In this document: positions 16,616-26,198 of the stretch, in pieces | How positions within the stretch are numbered: the stretch's first letter is position 1 | Layout of the letters: every line of letters starts with the position of its first letter | Assembly: GCF_020829595.1 (NCBI RefSeq) | Contig: NZ_JAIVFW010000052.1 | Coordinates: 1 to 54,109, forward strand | Source of the DNA: Nostoc sp. CHAB 5844 | GTDB lineage: Bacteria > Cyanobacteriota > Cyanobacteriia > Cyanobacteriales > Nostocaceae | Direction of reading: 5' to 3' | DNA length: 54,109 nt | Program-made: the position numbers and the translations under genes | The notes under the pieces: generated by a model | What the model saw: only the letters and a program-made list of their open reading frames with translations | Database searches by the model: none | Told to the model about the DNA's origin: nothing

Positions 16616-18445
16616 CTAGGTTTTGAGTTTTTGCTGTACACGAGAACGATCAATGCGGTTGATGACACGAGTTATTAAGTCAGTCCCTACCACAGGCTTA
16701 CCGATAAAATCATCGGCTCCGGCAGCAAATACCTGTTGAATTGATTTTATGTCTGTATGGGCAGTCACTACTAAAATAGGCAAATTTCCCCAATGAGGAT
16801 CTTGTCTGACGACTCGGCATAAATCAATGCCACTGTATGTTGGCATTTCTAAATCGATCATCAATAGATCAGGAGTTGTAGAAATAAGTGCCTCCCAAAA
16901 TTTTTGCGGGTTTTGCAAGGTCTTCACTTTCAATCCCCAAGATTGCAATAAATTGCTCAATATATCAAGCATCGTTGGATCATCGTCTAAAATCATCACC
17001 TTAGCTGCACTAGCTGGAGATGATTGTAATACTTGGGTAATTACTTGAAAGACTTCAGTAGTAGTAGGCTTACAGAGAAATCCCTGGACTCCCAAACGAG
17101 CCACAGCTACTCGTTGTGTCAGATTATCTTGCTCTGCTATGACAAAAATTGGCGTAGTCGGAAACTGTTGTTTGAGTTTATGCAGCAATTTTAAACTTTT
17201 TTGCTCCGATTTTTGCTGATTTAAATAAAGTAAAATCACCTTGGGAGACTGAGAAACATTTTGTTGAGCGCTCTCCCAATTGGTAGCTACTTCTATCCGC
17301 ACTCCCCAATTAGCAGCTTCCGTTTTCAGTTGCTGAGTAAAAGATTCATTATTGATAGCCAGCACCAACGGCAGTTGAATTGGCTCAAATTGCTCAACAG
17401 TGATGGGTATGGGAGGTTGACTGAGCGTTTCTTTGAGTTGATTAATCAATTGTGATAGTTGAACAGCATCCTTGGAGGTTAAATTTTTATTCGTGAGCAG
17501 CAGATGTTCAATAGCTTGAGCTAACTTTGAGCCTGTTGTATAGCCAAACGAGCCTAATGTCCCTGCTAGTTTGTGGGCTTCGTTACTGGTTTGCTGCCGT
17601 AGTTCGGATGACAATTGCCCTTGATGTAAAGCAAGTTCTGCTTGCTCTAGCAAAGTTACTCGTTGAGTAAATGTATCTTTGTGGCGTTCTATGGCTTTGT
17701 TGATGGCAGCTAGGGCTGTTTGACGTTTTGCTTCTGTTTGTGGACTTTGTTCGCCACCTTTAGCTTTAGGTGGAGTCTTGAGCCGATAGCCCAGACCATA
17801 AACGGTTTCGAGTAATTCGGCCGACATTCCCATAGTTTTGAGCTTGTGCCGCAAATCTTTAATCAGATTAGTCACAGCTCCTTCACTTGGCGTAGCATCT
17901 ATTGACCAAAGACGGTCAATAATTTCACTGCGGCTAAAGACACGCTGGGGATGACGCAAAAATAACCCCAGCAAGCTATATTCCTTGGGGCTTAAAAATA
18001 TAGGTTGTCCTTTATAGGAAACTTCTGCTGAGATAGTATTTAAGCAGAGATTTTCCCAATTTAGCAAACTTGGTGTTAGTTCTGTCTGGCCACGACGCAG
18101 CAATGCTCGTATCCGTGCTAATAACTCTGAGATATAGTAGGGTTTGGTGACATAATCATCTGCGCCTGCATCCAATCCTTTGACTATATCAGCACTGTGA
18201 TCTTTGGCAGTCAGTAAAAGAATAGGTTTTTGAATCCCCTGAGCGCGAAGTTTTCGGCAAAGGTTAATTCCATCAAGTTTGGGAATCAGCAGATCTAACA
18301 AGATTAGATCAAAATTAGATAAGGTTGCTAATTCTAACCCATTTTGACCATCTGTTGCCAGTTCAACTGTATAGTACTCCGCCTTGAGAACCTCACTCAG
18401 TACGGTCGCCGTTGGTAAATCGTCCTCTACCAGCAGAATTTTCAC
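16616..18445 (-). CDS. Multi-domain response regulator: REC-winged helix-Hpt-pseudoREC-REC
   Basis: Domains in order are as follows. First is a receiver (1-118) with Asp51 and Lys101. Next is an OmpR/PhoB winged-helix DNA-binding domain (about 125-225, ending ETVYGLGYRLK). Then comes an Hpt domain with phospho-His291 in EAHKLAGTLGSFG. After that is a degenerate receiver (about 358-475) in which the acceptor position reads VILLYLNQQ and no Asp remains, though Lys459 persists in FLCKP. Last is a second intact receiver (about 480-605) with DDDP and Asp531. The start is GTG 18445. The protein can therefore hold phosphate on Asp51, His291 and Asp531 and bind DNA, an internal phosphorelay in one chain. 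The operon partner kinase is truncated, so the phosphate donor must lie elsewhere. Confidence 0.88.
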   Translation of the reverse strand: MKILLVEDDLPTATVLSEVLKAEYYTVELATDGQNGLELATLSNFDLILLDLLIPKLDGINLCRKLRAQGIQKPILLLTAKDHSADIVKGLDAGADDYVTKPYYISELLARIRALLRRGQTELTPSLLNWENLCLNTISAEVSYKGQPIFLSPKEYSLLGLFLRHPQRVFSRSEIIDRLWSIDATPSEGAVTNLIKDLRHKLKTMGMSAELLETVYGLGYRLKTPPKAKGGEQSPQTEAKRQTALAAINKAIERHKDTFTQRVTLLEQAELALHQGQLSSELRQQTSNEAHKLAGTLGSFGYTTGSKLAQAIEHLLLTNKNLTSKDAVQLSQLINQLKETLSQPPIPITVEQFEPIQLPLVLAINNESFTQQLKTEAANWGVRIEVATNWESAQQNVSQSPKVILLYLNQQKSEQKSLKLLHKLKQQFPTTPIFVIAEQDNLTQRVAVARLGVQGFLCKPTTTEVFQVITQVLQSSPASAAKVMILDDDPTMLDILSNLLQSWGLKVKTLQNPQKFWEALISTTPDLLMIDLEMPTYSGIDLCRVVRQDPHWGNLPILVVTAHTDIKSIQQVFAAGADDFIGKPVVGTDLITRVINRIDRSRVQQKLKT

Positions 18446-18669
18446 AACTTCTACTATTTACTTACCCATTATCTACGTTATTCAGCACTAAAAAGAGCTT
18501 AATCTTAAAAAAATTAAGGCCACAATAGAAAAGTGTTTTATCACTTTTTGGCTATGACTTTTTTAGCAGACACTTCTCAACATATATGCAATTGCTTGAT
18601 CAAGCAAGTCTAAAGTGTAAATAAGCTTTTGTGCTTACAAGTTGCACAATTGAAATTTTGGGGAAAAAC

Positions 18670-18940
18670 TTCAAACCCTCTCCCCTGCTCACGCCAGTTG
18701 CTACAACTCTTGGAACCTCCCTTCGGGTGACGCTCAAGAGCGTCGCTAACGCAGTTCCGTGACTGTCGGCAAAGCCGCCGACACTTGCTTCAACGCTCTT
18801 AAACCGCGCAACGCAGTGTCTCCCCAACGGACTGCTCACCGCAACGCACTGGCTCCTCTGCTCCCCTACCACGCTAGTCGCGCGGCTGTCGGGAAACCCG
18901 CAAGGGGCGCGCTGGCTCCCCTTGCGGTCTCAACAAGCAA
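18670..18940. repeat. Palindrome-rich dispersed repeat block, copy 1
   Basis: Dense GC-rich modules (CCCTTCGGGTGACGCTCAAG, GCGTCGCTAACGCAGTTCCG, GACTGTCGGCAAAGCCG) form many small hairpins. 18824-18855 is an exact 32-bp reverse complement of 38009-38040, and 18692-18769 closely matches the reverse complement of about 38054-38140. Open frames across it are repeat artefacts. The rest of 18446-19167 is AT-rich, with a GCAGGAGGCAG tandem spacer near 19041. Confidence 0.75.
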
Positions 18941-19167
18941 ACTTTTGTGATTATTAGCTTATTGCCGATATTGCATCTCATTGGAATAGATGACTGGTAG
19001 CATAGGGGGCAATCATCAAGTTACTGAATGCCATTGTATAGCAGGAGGCAGCAGGTAGGAGGCAGAAGGCAGGAGTTATAAACTCTTGATACCTGAGTTT
19101 AAAGCTTGTCTTTTGTACCTCACTTACTTACAAACTGCTTATGCTTCTTTAGCTTCCAGTCGTCTTT

Positions 19168-19386
19168 CTACTCTTTTGTAAATCCAATCGTTTCATCAGT
19201 TGGTTCATCCAACATTTCTGGAACTAAAGCTGGGTTACTTCTGCGTTCTTCGGCTGATTGTTCTCGAATCACATCATCCATTTTCGCTGGATGTTTGATT
19301 TTGTCTAGTGTTTCTGGGCTTAATTGTGATGCATCGCCTTCAGGATTCATTTTTTCTGCTTGGCTAGGAACTGTTCGCTTATCCAT
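19168..19386 (-). CDS. Small conserved charged protein, function unknown
   Basis: The start chosen is ATG 19386 (MDKRTVPSQAEKMNPEG), since GGAG lies 8 bases upstream; an ATG five codons earlier overlaps that site. The 72-aa product is very hydrophilic and rich in Glu, Lys, Pro and Asp, with no Cys, no membrane segment and probably little fixed structure. I have a sense of similar short proteins in Nostocales but cannot name a family. Single gene. Confidence 0.5.
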   Translation of the reverse strand: MDKRTVPSQAEKMNPEGDASQLSPETLDKIKHPAKMDDVIREQSAEERRSNPALVPEMLDEPTDETIGFTKE

Positions 19387-19533
19387 GAATTTTGTCTCCA
19401 AATTTCTAGACTCAGCTTAAGCAATGCAGTTAGCAAGCACACACTATCTTGAGGCTTAAATTGCCATCTAACTGAGATTTAATAAAAAAGAATTCAGGAG
19501 TCAGAATTCAGAATGAATTATCTGTACTCTTCA

Positions 19534-20046
19534 TTAATCCCACCAATAACAAACAACAACTGCGTCGCGATCTCGTGGCACATCTTCACCCCATAGCGCA
19601 CCTTCTAAACGGCTTCTGAGGCGGCGCTTCAGCTGCCAACCATAATTCTCATTTGTGCCATCACTTACTTCTACAGAGTCAGCTTGCCATTTTTTACCGA
19701 AATCCAAAAGCTGAGATACCTTTGTGTCTTGGTTCTCTGCGAGGATGTACAAGGTATCAGCCGGATAAGCAACGAAATGAATAATACTAGTCTCAGGCAT
19801 GGGACGATAGTTTGCCATTGCCAGAAGAGTATCGATCACACCACCAAAACTCAAACCGTTTTCGTCTGGTGCAAAAATTGGTTTGGTGAACAGAAAGCTT
19901 GCCCATAAATCTCTGTGGTTAGATAAGTCAGTAATTACTTCTTCACCATCAAATTGATTGAATTGACGCTGCCAAACCAAAGCCGCAAAGAGTTCTTGAG
20001 GCGCATAAGATTGAGCAATGAATTGGACTTTGGCTAAATCAAGCAT
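19534..20046 (-). CDS. Cytoplasmic protein of unknown function
   Basis: GAGGAG lies about 5 bases upstream of ATG 20046, which fixes the start (MLDLAKVQFIAQSYAP). The 170-aa product is a mixed alpha/beta protein with no signal peptide or membrane helix. It has a distinctive aromatic end (AVVVCYWWD) and an Arg-rich helix before it (QLKRRLRSRLEGALWG). I do not recognise a family. It is on the same strand as the SirB1-like gene upstream but separated by about 185 bases. Confidence 0.55.
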   Translation of the reverse strand: MLDLAKVQFIAQSYAPQELFAALVWQRQFNQFDGEEVITDLSNHRDLWASFLFTKPIFAPDENGLSFGGVIDTLLAMANYRPMPETSIIHFVAYPADTLYILAENQDTKVSQLLDFGKKWQADSVEVSDGTNENYGWQLKRRLRSRLEGALWGEDVPRDRDAVVVCYWWD

Positions 20047-20231
20047 CACTTCTCCTCAATTCTTTGCCTGGGCTACTTCTATGGTAAGTTAGTAAGAATA
20101 AACAGAACATAGTTCTAAAACACTTACTAAGGTCAAATGACCAACCTAGCTTGAAAAAGTGCTGAGTAAAAATACTAGCCCTCAATCTTCTTTCATGCGT
20201 CCTGGTGTACGCAGTTCATGATGGCACTTAT

Positions 20232-21053
20232 TTACCCTTTACCCAGTTCGGTCAGTAAGCGCCGAATTACTACTGCATCTTCAGCATCAGGAACTTTAGA
20301 AAGGTAATTTTGCAAGTCTTCCACAGCTTGCTGGTGGTGTCCTAGTTGATAGTAAAGCAGACCGCGATCGCGGATTTCTAACATCGCAGTCGGAAATAGC
20401 AATAAAATCCGTTCTACCGCAGCCAGAGTTTTTGCCAAATCTTGCTGTTTAAGATATATGTATTTTAAATTCGTCAGCATCCTGGCTAAAAATTGCCGAT
20501 TGCTGACAGTAGCTAAAAATTCGGGTTTTAGACTTACAGGTTGCTGAAACATTTGAGTGAGTCTTTCCTGGCAGTCTTCTGCAAACATTACCTCACCACG
20601 ATTAAAGGCATCAACAAAAATCTCCATATCTGGAATATCTGGACGAATCAGAAAATGTCCTGGCAAACCTATACCTACCATTGGGAAATCAATTCTGCGG
20701 GTAATCTCTAGGTAAACTAGCGCTAAAGTAATCGGAATTCCCATTCGACGGTCAATCACATCATTTAAAAAGCTGTTGCGGGGGTCATAGTAGTTGCTAT
20801 GATTGCCAGTAAATCCCAAGTCATCATAAAGATACTGATTCAAGCATTGAATCAACCGCAGCGGATAGCGTGAAGCAGGTAAACGTTCTTGAACCTCTTG
20901 CGCCATTGTATCAAAGGCATTGAGATATTCTTCCGGGTCAAGGTTCGGATATTCTTCTTGGGCAATATACAATGCTGCCTTGGCCAAGTTGAGATACTCG
21001 TCAGGTTGCTGAATCTCTTGGTAAAAATATTGTCTTGCTGACGAGAAATTCAT
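20232..21053 (-). CDS. SirB1 family protein (transglutaminase-like core plus TPR-like tail)
   Basis: The SirB1 family hallmark is visible as FLNDVIDRRMGIPITLALVY followed by GIGLPGHFLIR, the segment that carries the transglutaminase-like fold. The C-terminal part (about 190-270) has helix pairs with TPR character (LARMLTNLKYIYLKQQDLAK, GLLYYQLGHHQQAVEDLQNY). The start is set at ATG 21053 (MNFSSARQYF); TTG at 21059 is the alternative. At 273 aa it is a normal size. The biochemical role of the family is not established. The upstream 21060-22001 spacer is about 940 bases of very AT-rich DNA. Confidence 0.8.
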   Translation of the reverse strand: MNFSSARQYFYQEIQQPDEYLNLAKAALYIAQEEYPNLDPEEYLNAFDTMAQEVQERLPASRYPLRLIQCLNQYLYDDLGFTGNHSNYYDPRNSFLNDVIDRRMGIPITLALVYLEITRRIDFPMVGIGLPGHFLIRPDIPDMEIFVDAFNRGEVMFAEDCQERLTQMFQQPVSLKPEFLATVSNRQFLARMLTNLKYIYLKQQDLAKTLAAVERILLLFPTAMLEIRDRGLLYYQLGHHQQAVEDLQNYLSKVPDAEDAVVIRRLLTELGKG

Positions 21054-21059
21054 AAGCAA

Positions 21060-22001
21060 ATTCTGCTGTAAATATATAGATTAAGCTAGAGCAAATAGGG
21101 ACTGAGCGATTTTTGCACCTACCTTTATCTTAAGTTAAGAAGATGAAAGTAAAAATGTATAATTGAGAATCTATAAATTCCATGTAGACACAAGCTGTCG
21201 CATTATTGATTACCAGTGAATTTATGCTTTAGTTTTATATTTAGAGTGCCATTTTTGATCTACACGTTAGATAATGTAATATTCTCTACTTAGTCTTTTT
21301 ATAAGAACTAGATAAACTGATAATAAATTTTATTTCAATATAGGACTTTTAATTGCTGTTTGCGAAGTTAAGTACACTTTTATTGCTTCTTTTACCTGTT
21401 TATAAGACTAATACAGGAATTAAATGAAATGGCTATATATTGAATAAATTTATCCAATAGGTTGTTGTTAGCCATATATTAAACAGGTGTTTGTAAAAAT
21501 TTTATATTTAAAAACAGTGTAAATTTTGATTTATTTAAACTTCAAGTAAACATTATGTTGTAATTATCTTAATTTAATATTTAAAACATAAAAATATTTT
21601 AAAGAAACTGAATTTATTTACAAAATTTTAAAATAAAACTTAGCTTCTTTTTTGCTGAAAAGCTTCATTTACTTACCTTGTTGGTGTAATTAGATTGAAT
21701 TTGTAATTTAATTATTGTGTGAACTACCGTATTTATACTATTCAAAAAAATCGTTAACTATTAATCTAATTAAATATACGAGCGAGAGAAGAATACAGAT
21801 TACCTCGCTAATATTCTGAATACAGAAATGTATTTTAAAGGTGTAGTTATAACACCCATATCGGTAATGTGCGATCGCGGCTAGAGACTAAGTAAGTTTG
21901 TGACCATAGCATTTGTAGCTTTATGGCACAAAATTTGCTGGAATTTTCCTAATTTCATCAAAAAAATATTGCTACTATTCACATTTAATTGGTATAAAAA
22001 C
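21060..22001. other. Long AT-rich intergenic region
   Basis: More than 900 bases without a supportable gene, dominated by runs of A and T (especially 21470-21680), with a HIP1 site near 21870. It must carry the promoter of the PEP-CTERM protein gene and that of the divergent SirB1-like gene. No hairpin terminator, repeat or RNA motif stands out. Its composition is more AT-rich than that of neighbouring spacers. Confidence 0.5.
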
Positions 22002-22916
22002 ATGAAATCTCTCAAGAGTTTTCTAAAAACAGGTGCATTTTCTTTATTAGGTTTAGGATTGTTAACTGCACCTGCTCAGGCTGTCAATATCACTACTAGC
22101 AGTGACCCTAACTTTTTAGTTAACAACATTTTAGGTGAAGGTATTACAGTATCTAATGCTACCTATCAAGGTGCATCAATAGCATCTGGAACTTTCACAG
22201 GGGGTTTAGCTTCAGGTATCGGCATAGAAAATGGGATGATTCTCACTACTGGTAATGCTAAATTGGCAGTTGGGCCAAATAATAGTGAGAGTGCATCAAG
22301 TAATAATGGATTACTAGGAGATTCTGATTTAAGTGCTTTAATTTCTGGAGTGCAAACTTTTGATGCTAGTGTCCTAGAATTTGAGTTTACATCAACAACT
22401 GGCAATCTTTTTTTCAACTATGTTTTTGCCTCAGAAGAATATAACGAATACGTAAATACTAAATACAATGATGTATTTGGATTTTTCTTAGATGGAAAAA
22501 ATATTGCATTAATACCTGGAACTGCCACACCAGTTTCTATTAATACTGTCAACGGTGGTAATCCCTTTGGAAGCAACGCCACAAATCCGCAATTGTTTAA
22601 TAATAATTCATTAGAAGATGCTGGACTATTTTATGACCTCCAATATGATGGTTTTACCAACGTATTCTCTGCTCAATTCTTAGGATTGAGTGAAGGCATT
22701 CATCGTCTTAAAATAGCAATTGCAGACGTGGGAGATCATCGTTACGATTCTGCTGTGTTTATTCAAGCAGGCACTTTTTCTGGTCAACCTTTAAAAAGAG
22801 TTCCTGAACCTACAACTGTTTTAGGTTTGTTGGCAAGTACTGTTTTTGGTGCTACATCCCTCCGCAAGCGTCAGCAACAACAAAAACTATTAGCTCATTT
22901 GAATACTGTTGATTGA
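22002..22916 (+). CDS. Secreted choice-of-anchor-L domain protein with PEP-CTERM sorting signal
   Basis: The start is ATG 22002 (MKSLKSFLKTGAFSLLGLGL), giving a signal peptide cleaved at APAQA-VN; a GTG 34 codons upstream adds no sensible sequence. The mature domain begins with a choice-of-anchor-L pattern (FLVNNILGEGITVSNATYQG, GIENGMILTTGNA, FVFASEEYNEYVN, DVFGFFLDG, SAVFIQAGTF). It ends in VPEPTTVLGLLASTVFGATS followed by basic LRKRQ, a PEP-CTERM tail recognised by an exosortase that moves the protein to the outer surface. It is 304 aa. No exosortase is in the window. A role in surface or extracellular matrix is inferred. Confidence 0.85.
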   Translation: MKSLKSFLKTGAFSLLGLGLLTAPAQAVNITTSSDPNFLVNNILGEGITVSNATYQGASIASGTFTGGLASGIGIENGMILTTGNAKLAVGPNNSESASSNNGLLGDSDLSALISGVQTFDASVLEFEFTSTTGNLFFNYVFASEEYNEYVNTKYNDVFGFFLDGKNIALIPGTATPVSINTVNGGNPFGSNATNPQLFNNNSLEDAGLFYDLQYDGFTNVFSAQFLGLSEGIHRLKIAIADVGDHRYDSAVFIQAGTFSGQPLKRVPEPTTVLGLLASTVFGATSLRKRQQQQKLLAHLNTVD

Positions 22917-22932
22917 TATCTTTTGAATATGA

Positions 22933-22966
22933 ATTACATAATACATCTGTATTATGTAATTTTTCT
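22933..22966 (+). terminator. Intrinsic terminator of the PEP-CTERM gene
   Basis: A perfect 12-bp stem ATTACATAATAC/GTATTATGTAAT with a 4-base loop is followed by TTTTCT, 17 bases after the stop at 22916. Confidence 0.75.
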
Positions 22967-23073
22967 GTAAAAATATTAGCATTGGGTGCTTTAGGTACAG
23001 TTTCAGTATCCAAGTGTAAACTACAGAAACTGAAAGCTAAAGCATAAATAAATTTTCCTGCAACCTTGTAGCT

Positions 23074-23113
23074 ACCGTGTCACAATACTGCTGACGCGGT
23101 GTTTTTTGTTTTT
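23074..23113 (+). terminator. Second terminator-like hairpin, upstream of atpD
   Basis: ACCGTGTCA/TGACGCGGT forms a 9-bp stem with one G-U pair and a 9-base loop, followed by GTTTTTTGTTTTT. It lies 107 bases after the first terminator and 149 bases before atpD, with no gene between. It may end a small RNA starting after 22966 or act as an attenuator in the atpD leader. Confidence 0.55.
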
Positions 23114-23234
23114 AGCCTCATCTTTGAAAGCAAAACACTGGTCTTAAGGAATTACTAACGGAGTTATGTCCCCTTCCGGTGTTAGAGTGAAAGATGACAT
23201 TGCTTAATCTTTTGTCATCTACGACCTCATCTGA

Positions 23235-24710
<1,476 letters not shown>

Positions 24711-24719
24711 ATAAAGGCT

Positions 24720-24806
24720 GAAGTCTGAAGGATGAAGTATGAAATGTTAACTTCATACTTCATACTTTACACTTCATACTTCATACTTTACACTTCATAC
24801 TTTGCT
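24720..24806. repeat. CTTCATA-type tandem spacer inside the atp operon
   Basis: Tandem units of ACTTCATACTT and TACACTTCATACTT fill the gap between atpD and atpC. Related copies flank gap (about 32850-32892), lie downstream of xfp (34086-34155) and stand upstream of the sucrose-phosphate synthase-like gene (about 45760-45835). These are short tandemly repeated spacers. Here the repeat is open in frame with atpC but is not part of the protein. Confidence 0.75.
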
Positions 24807-25220
24807 ATGACATTAACCGTTCGTGTAATTTCCCCAGACAAGACAATCTGGGATGCTGAAGCTGAAGAAGTGATTTTACCTAGTACAACTGGTCAGCTAG
24901 GTATCCTCAGTGGACACGCACCGCTGTTGACAGCCTTGGATACAGGTGTGATGCGCGTCCGTCCCAGCAAAAATGCTAACTGGCAAGCGATCGCACTTTT
25001 GGGTGGTTTTGCAGAAGTTGAAGCAGGTGAAGTGACAATCTTAGTAAATGGTGCGGAACGTGGCGACACCATTGACTTAGAATCGGCACGCACAGCTTAC
25101 AACGAAGCCCAATCCCGCCTAGCTCAAGTGCCAGCAGGCGATCGTCAAGCTCAAATCCAAGCAAACCAAGCCTACAAACGCGCCCGCGCTCGTTTTCAAG
25201 CTGCTGGCGGTTTGGTATAA
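24807..25220 (+). CDS. atpC: F1F0 ATP synthase subunit epsilon (atpE in cyanobacterial naming)
   Basis: Epsilon is part of the central stalk and inhibits wasteful ATP hydrolysis. The start is ATG 24807 ([20 protein letters not shown]); the preceding in-frame codons are translated spacer repeat. The beta-sandwich N-domain contains [20 protein letters not shown], and the C-terminal helical hairpin contains [19 protein letters not shown]. At 137 aa it is the usual length. It follows atpD by 96 bases in one operon, which ends at the terminator at 25240. Confidence 0.96.
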   Translation: MTLTVRVISPDKTIWDAEAEEVILPSTTGQLGILSGHAPLLTALDTGVMRVRPSKNANWQAIALLGGFAEVEAGEVTILVNGAERGDTIDLESARTAYNEAQSRLAQVPAGDRQAQIQANQAYKRARARFQAAGGLV

Positions 25221-25239
25221 ACATTGCTGATAATTTTTG

Positions 25240-25278
25240 TTGTAGGGTGAGCTATATGCTTGCCCTACAAATTTTTTT
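25240..25278 (+). terminator. Terminator of the atpD-atpC operon
   Basis: TTGTAGGGTGAGC/GCTTGCCCTACAA makes a 13-bp stem (one G-U and one mismatch) with a 5-base loop, then ATTTTTTTAG. It begins 20 bases after the atpC stop and ends 14 bases before the Uma2 gene. Confidence 0.75.
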
Positions 25279-25291
25279 AGGAAGTTTTGTT

Positions 25292-25873
25292 ATGAGTATC
25301 CCATTATTAAAGCAACCGACAGCAGAAAAATTAGTAACTGTCAGCGGTGTTTCTTGGGAACAGTTCAAAATTATTGCAGCACAACTGGAAAATAACCGAG
25401 AAGTCAAACTAACCTATTTAGCAGGAGTAATGGAAATTATGTCTCCAATTGGAGATGAACACGAGTACGTGAAAACAACTCTTGGTTATTTGTTAGAAGC
25501 TTACATGAGAGAGAAAAGCATCCGGTTTTACGGTCGCGGTGGCTTTACTCTAGAAGAACCAGGGTATGCATCTGGTACGCCTGATGAGTCTTACTGCATT
25601 GGTAGTAATAAACAAACACCAGGCATTGTGATTGAAATCATTGTCACCAGTGGAACTCTTAACAGAAAAGATTTATACAGACCCAAGAAAGTACCGGAAG
25701 TTTGGTTTTGGAAATCGAATCAAATTACAATATTTCGTTTGACTGAGCAGGGTGAATATGTAGAAGTAGACAGGAGTGGATTTTTCCCTGATTTAGACCT
25801 TGCTTTGCTGCTACACTATCTCGCTATGCCTGACCAGTACGATGCTGTACAAGAATTCATTAAAACTATCTGA
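25292..25873 (+). CDS. Uma2 family (DUF820) putative endonuclease
   Basis: Uma2 proteins have a PD-(D/E)XK nuclease-like fold and are multiplied in cyanobacterial genomes, with no settled role. The start chosen is ATG 25292 (MSIPLLKQPTAEKLV), with TTAGGAAG just upstream; starts further up would run into the atp terminator. Landmarks are VSWEQFKIIAAQLENN, GVMEIMSPIGDEHE, the acidic GTPDESYCIG and the VIEIIVTSG core strand, followed by YRPKKVPEVWFW. It is 193 aa. Two scraps of other small genes lie downstream (25923-26045, and a Uma2 start at 28475). Confidence 0.8.
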   Translation: MSIPLLKQPTAEKLVTVSGVSWEQFKIIAAQLENNREVKLTYLAGVMEIMSPIGDEHEYVKTTLGYLLEAYMREKSIRFYGRGGFTLEEPGYASGTPDESYCIGSNKQTPGIVIEIIVTSGTLNRKDLYRPKKVPEVWFWKSNQITIFRLTEQGEYVEVDRSGFFPDLDLALLLHYLAMPDQYDAVQEFIKTI

Positions 25874-25922
25874 ATTAACTCAATATAGTTCGATTCAAGT
25901 GTAATAACAATCCGTCTTGTCA

Positions 25923-26045
25923 TTACTGTCTATGACGTAGCTGTTCAACCAGCTTGGCGCGTTTTTGTTCCCACCACTCGTCTGTTACTTCCACAACTTC
26001 ACCACTTTCAACACCTTCGATTATTTTAATTATAGGGATTTTCTC
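25923..26045 (-). pseudogene. C-terminal scrap of a small acidic-basic protein
   Basis: The minus strand reads EKIPIIKIIEGVESGEVVEV, then TDEWWEQKRAKLVEQLRHRQ and a stop at 25923-25925. The sequence is protein-like, but no start codon occurs before an in-frame TAA just upstream, where a Nostoc-type GGGAACGGGCAACAGG spacer begins. I infer the 3-prime remains of a small gene cut by that spacer. The rest of 25874-26198 is AT-rich. Confidence 0.35.
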
Positions 26046-26198
26046 GTTGCCTGTTGCCCGTTCCCTGTTTCCTATTAATTAAAATAACGTTCTTGTCAAT
26101 TGAGCTTTAAATAAAAAATTACAGCAAGTTTAAGAAATTTAGACCTTGCCAAGTGAAGTGTTAACTTAGATGATTAGTTGCCCAACAGGGCGCATAAT

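Noticed and set aside
18670-18940. Repeat block considered as a CRISPR array
   Set aside because: Modules are palindromic, of varying size and order, without constant repeats and unique spacers, and no cas genes are present.
18600-18950. Open frames on both strands across the 18.6-18.9 kb block
   Set aside because: They are translations of the palindromic repeat modules shared with 37.9-38.3 kb.
24732-24806. 25-residue N-terminal extension of ATP synthase epsilon (Tyr/Phe/Leu repeats)
   Set aside because: It is translated CTTCATA spacer repeat; the normal epsilon start is ATG 24807.
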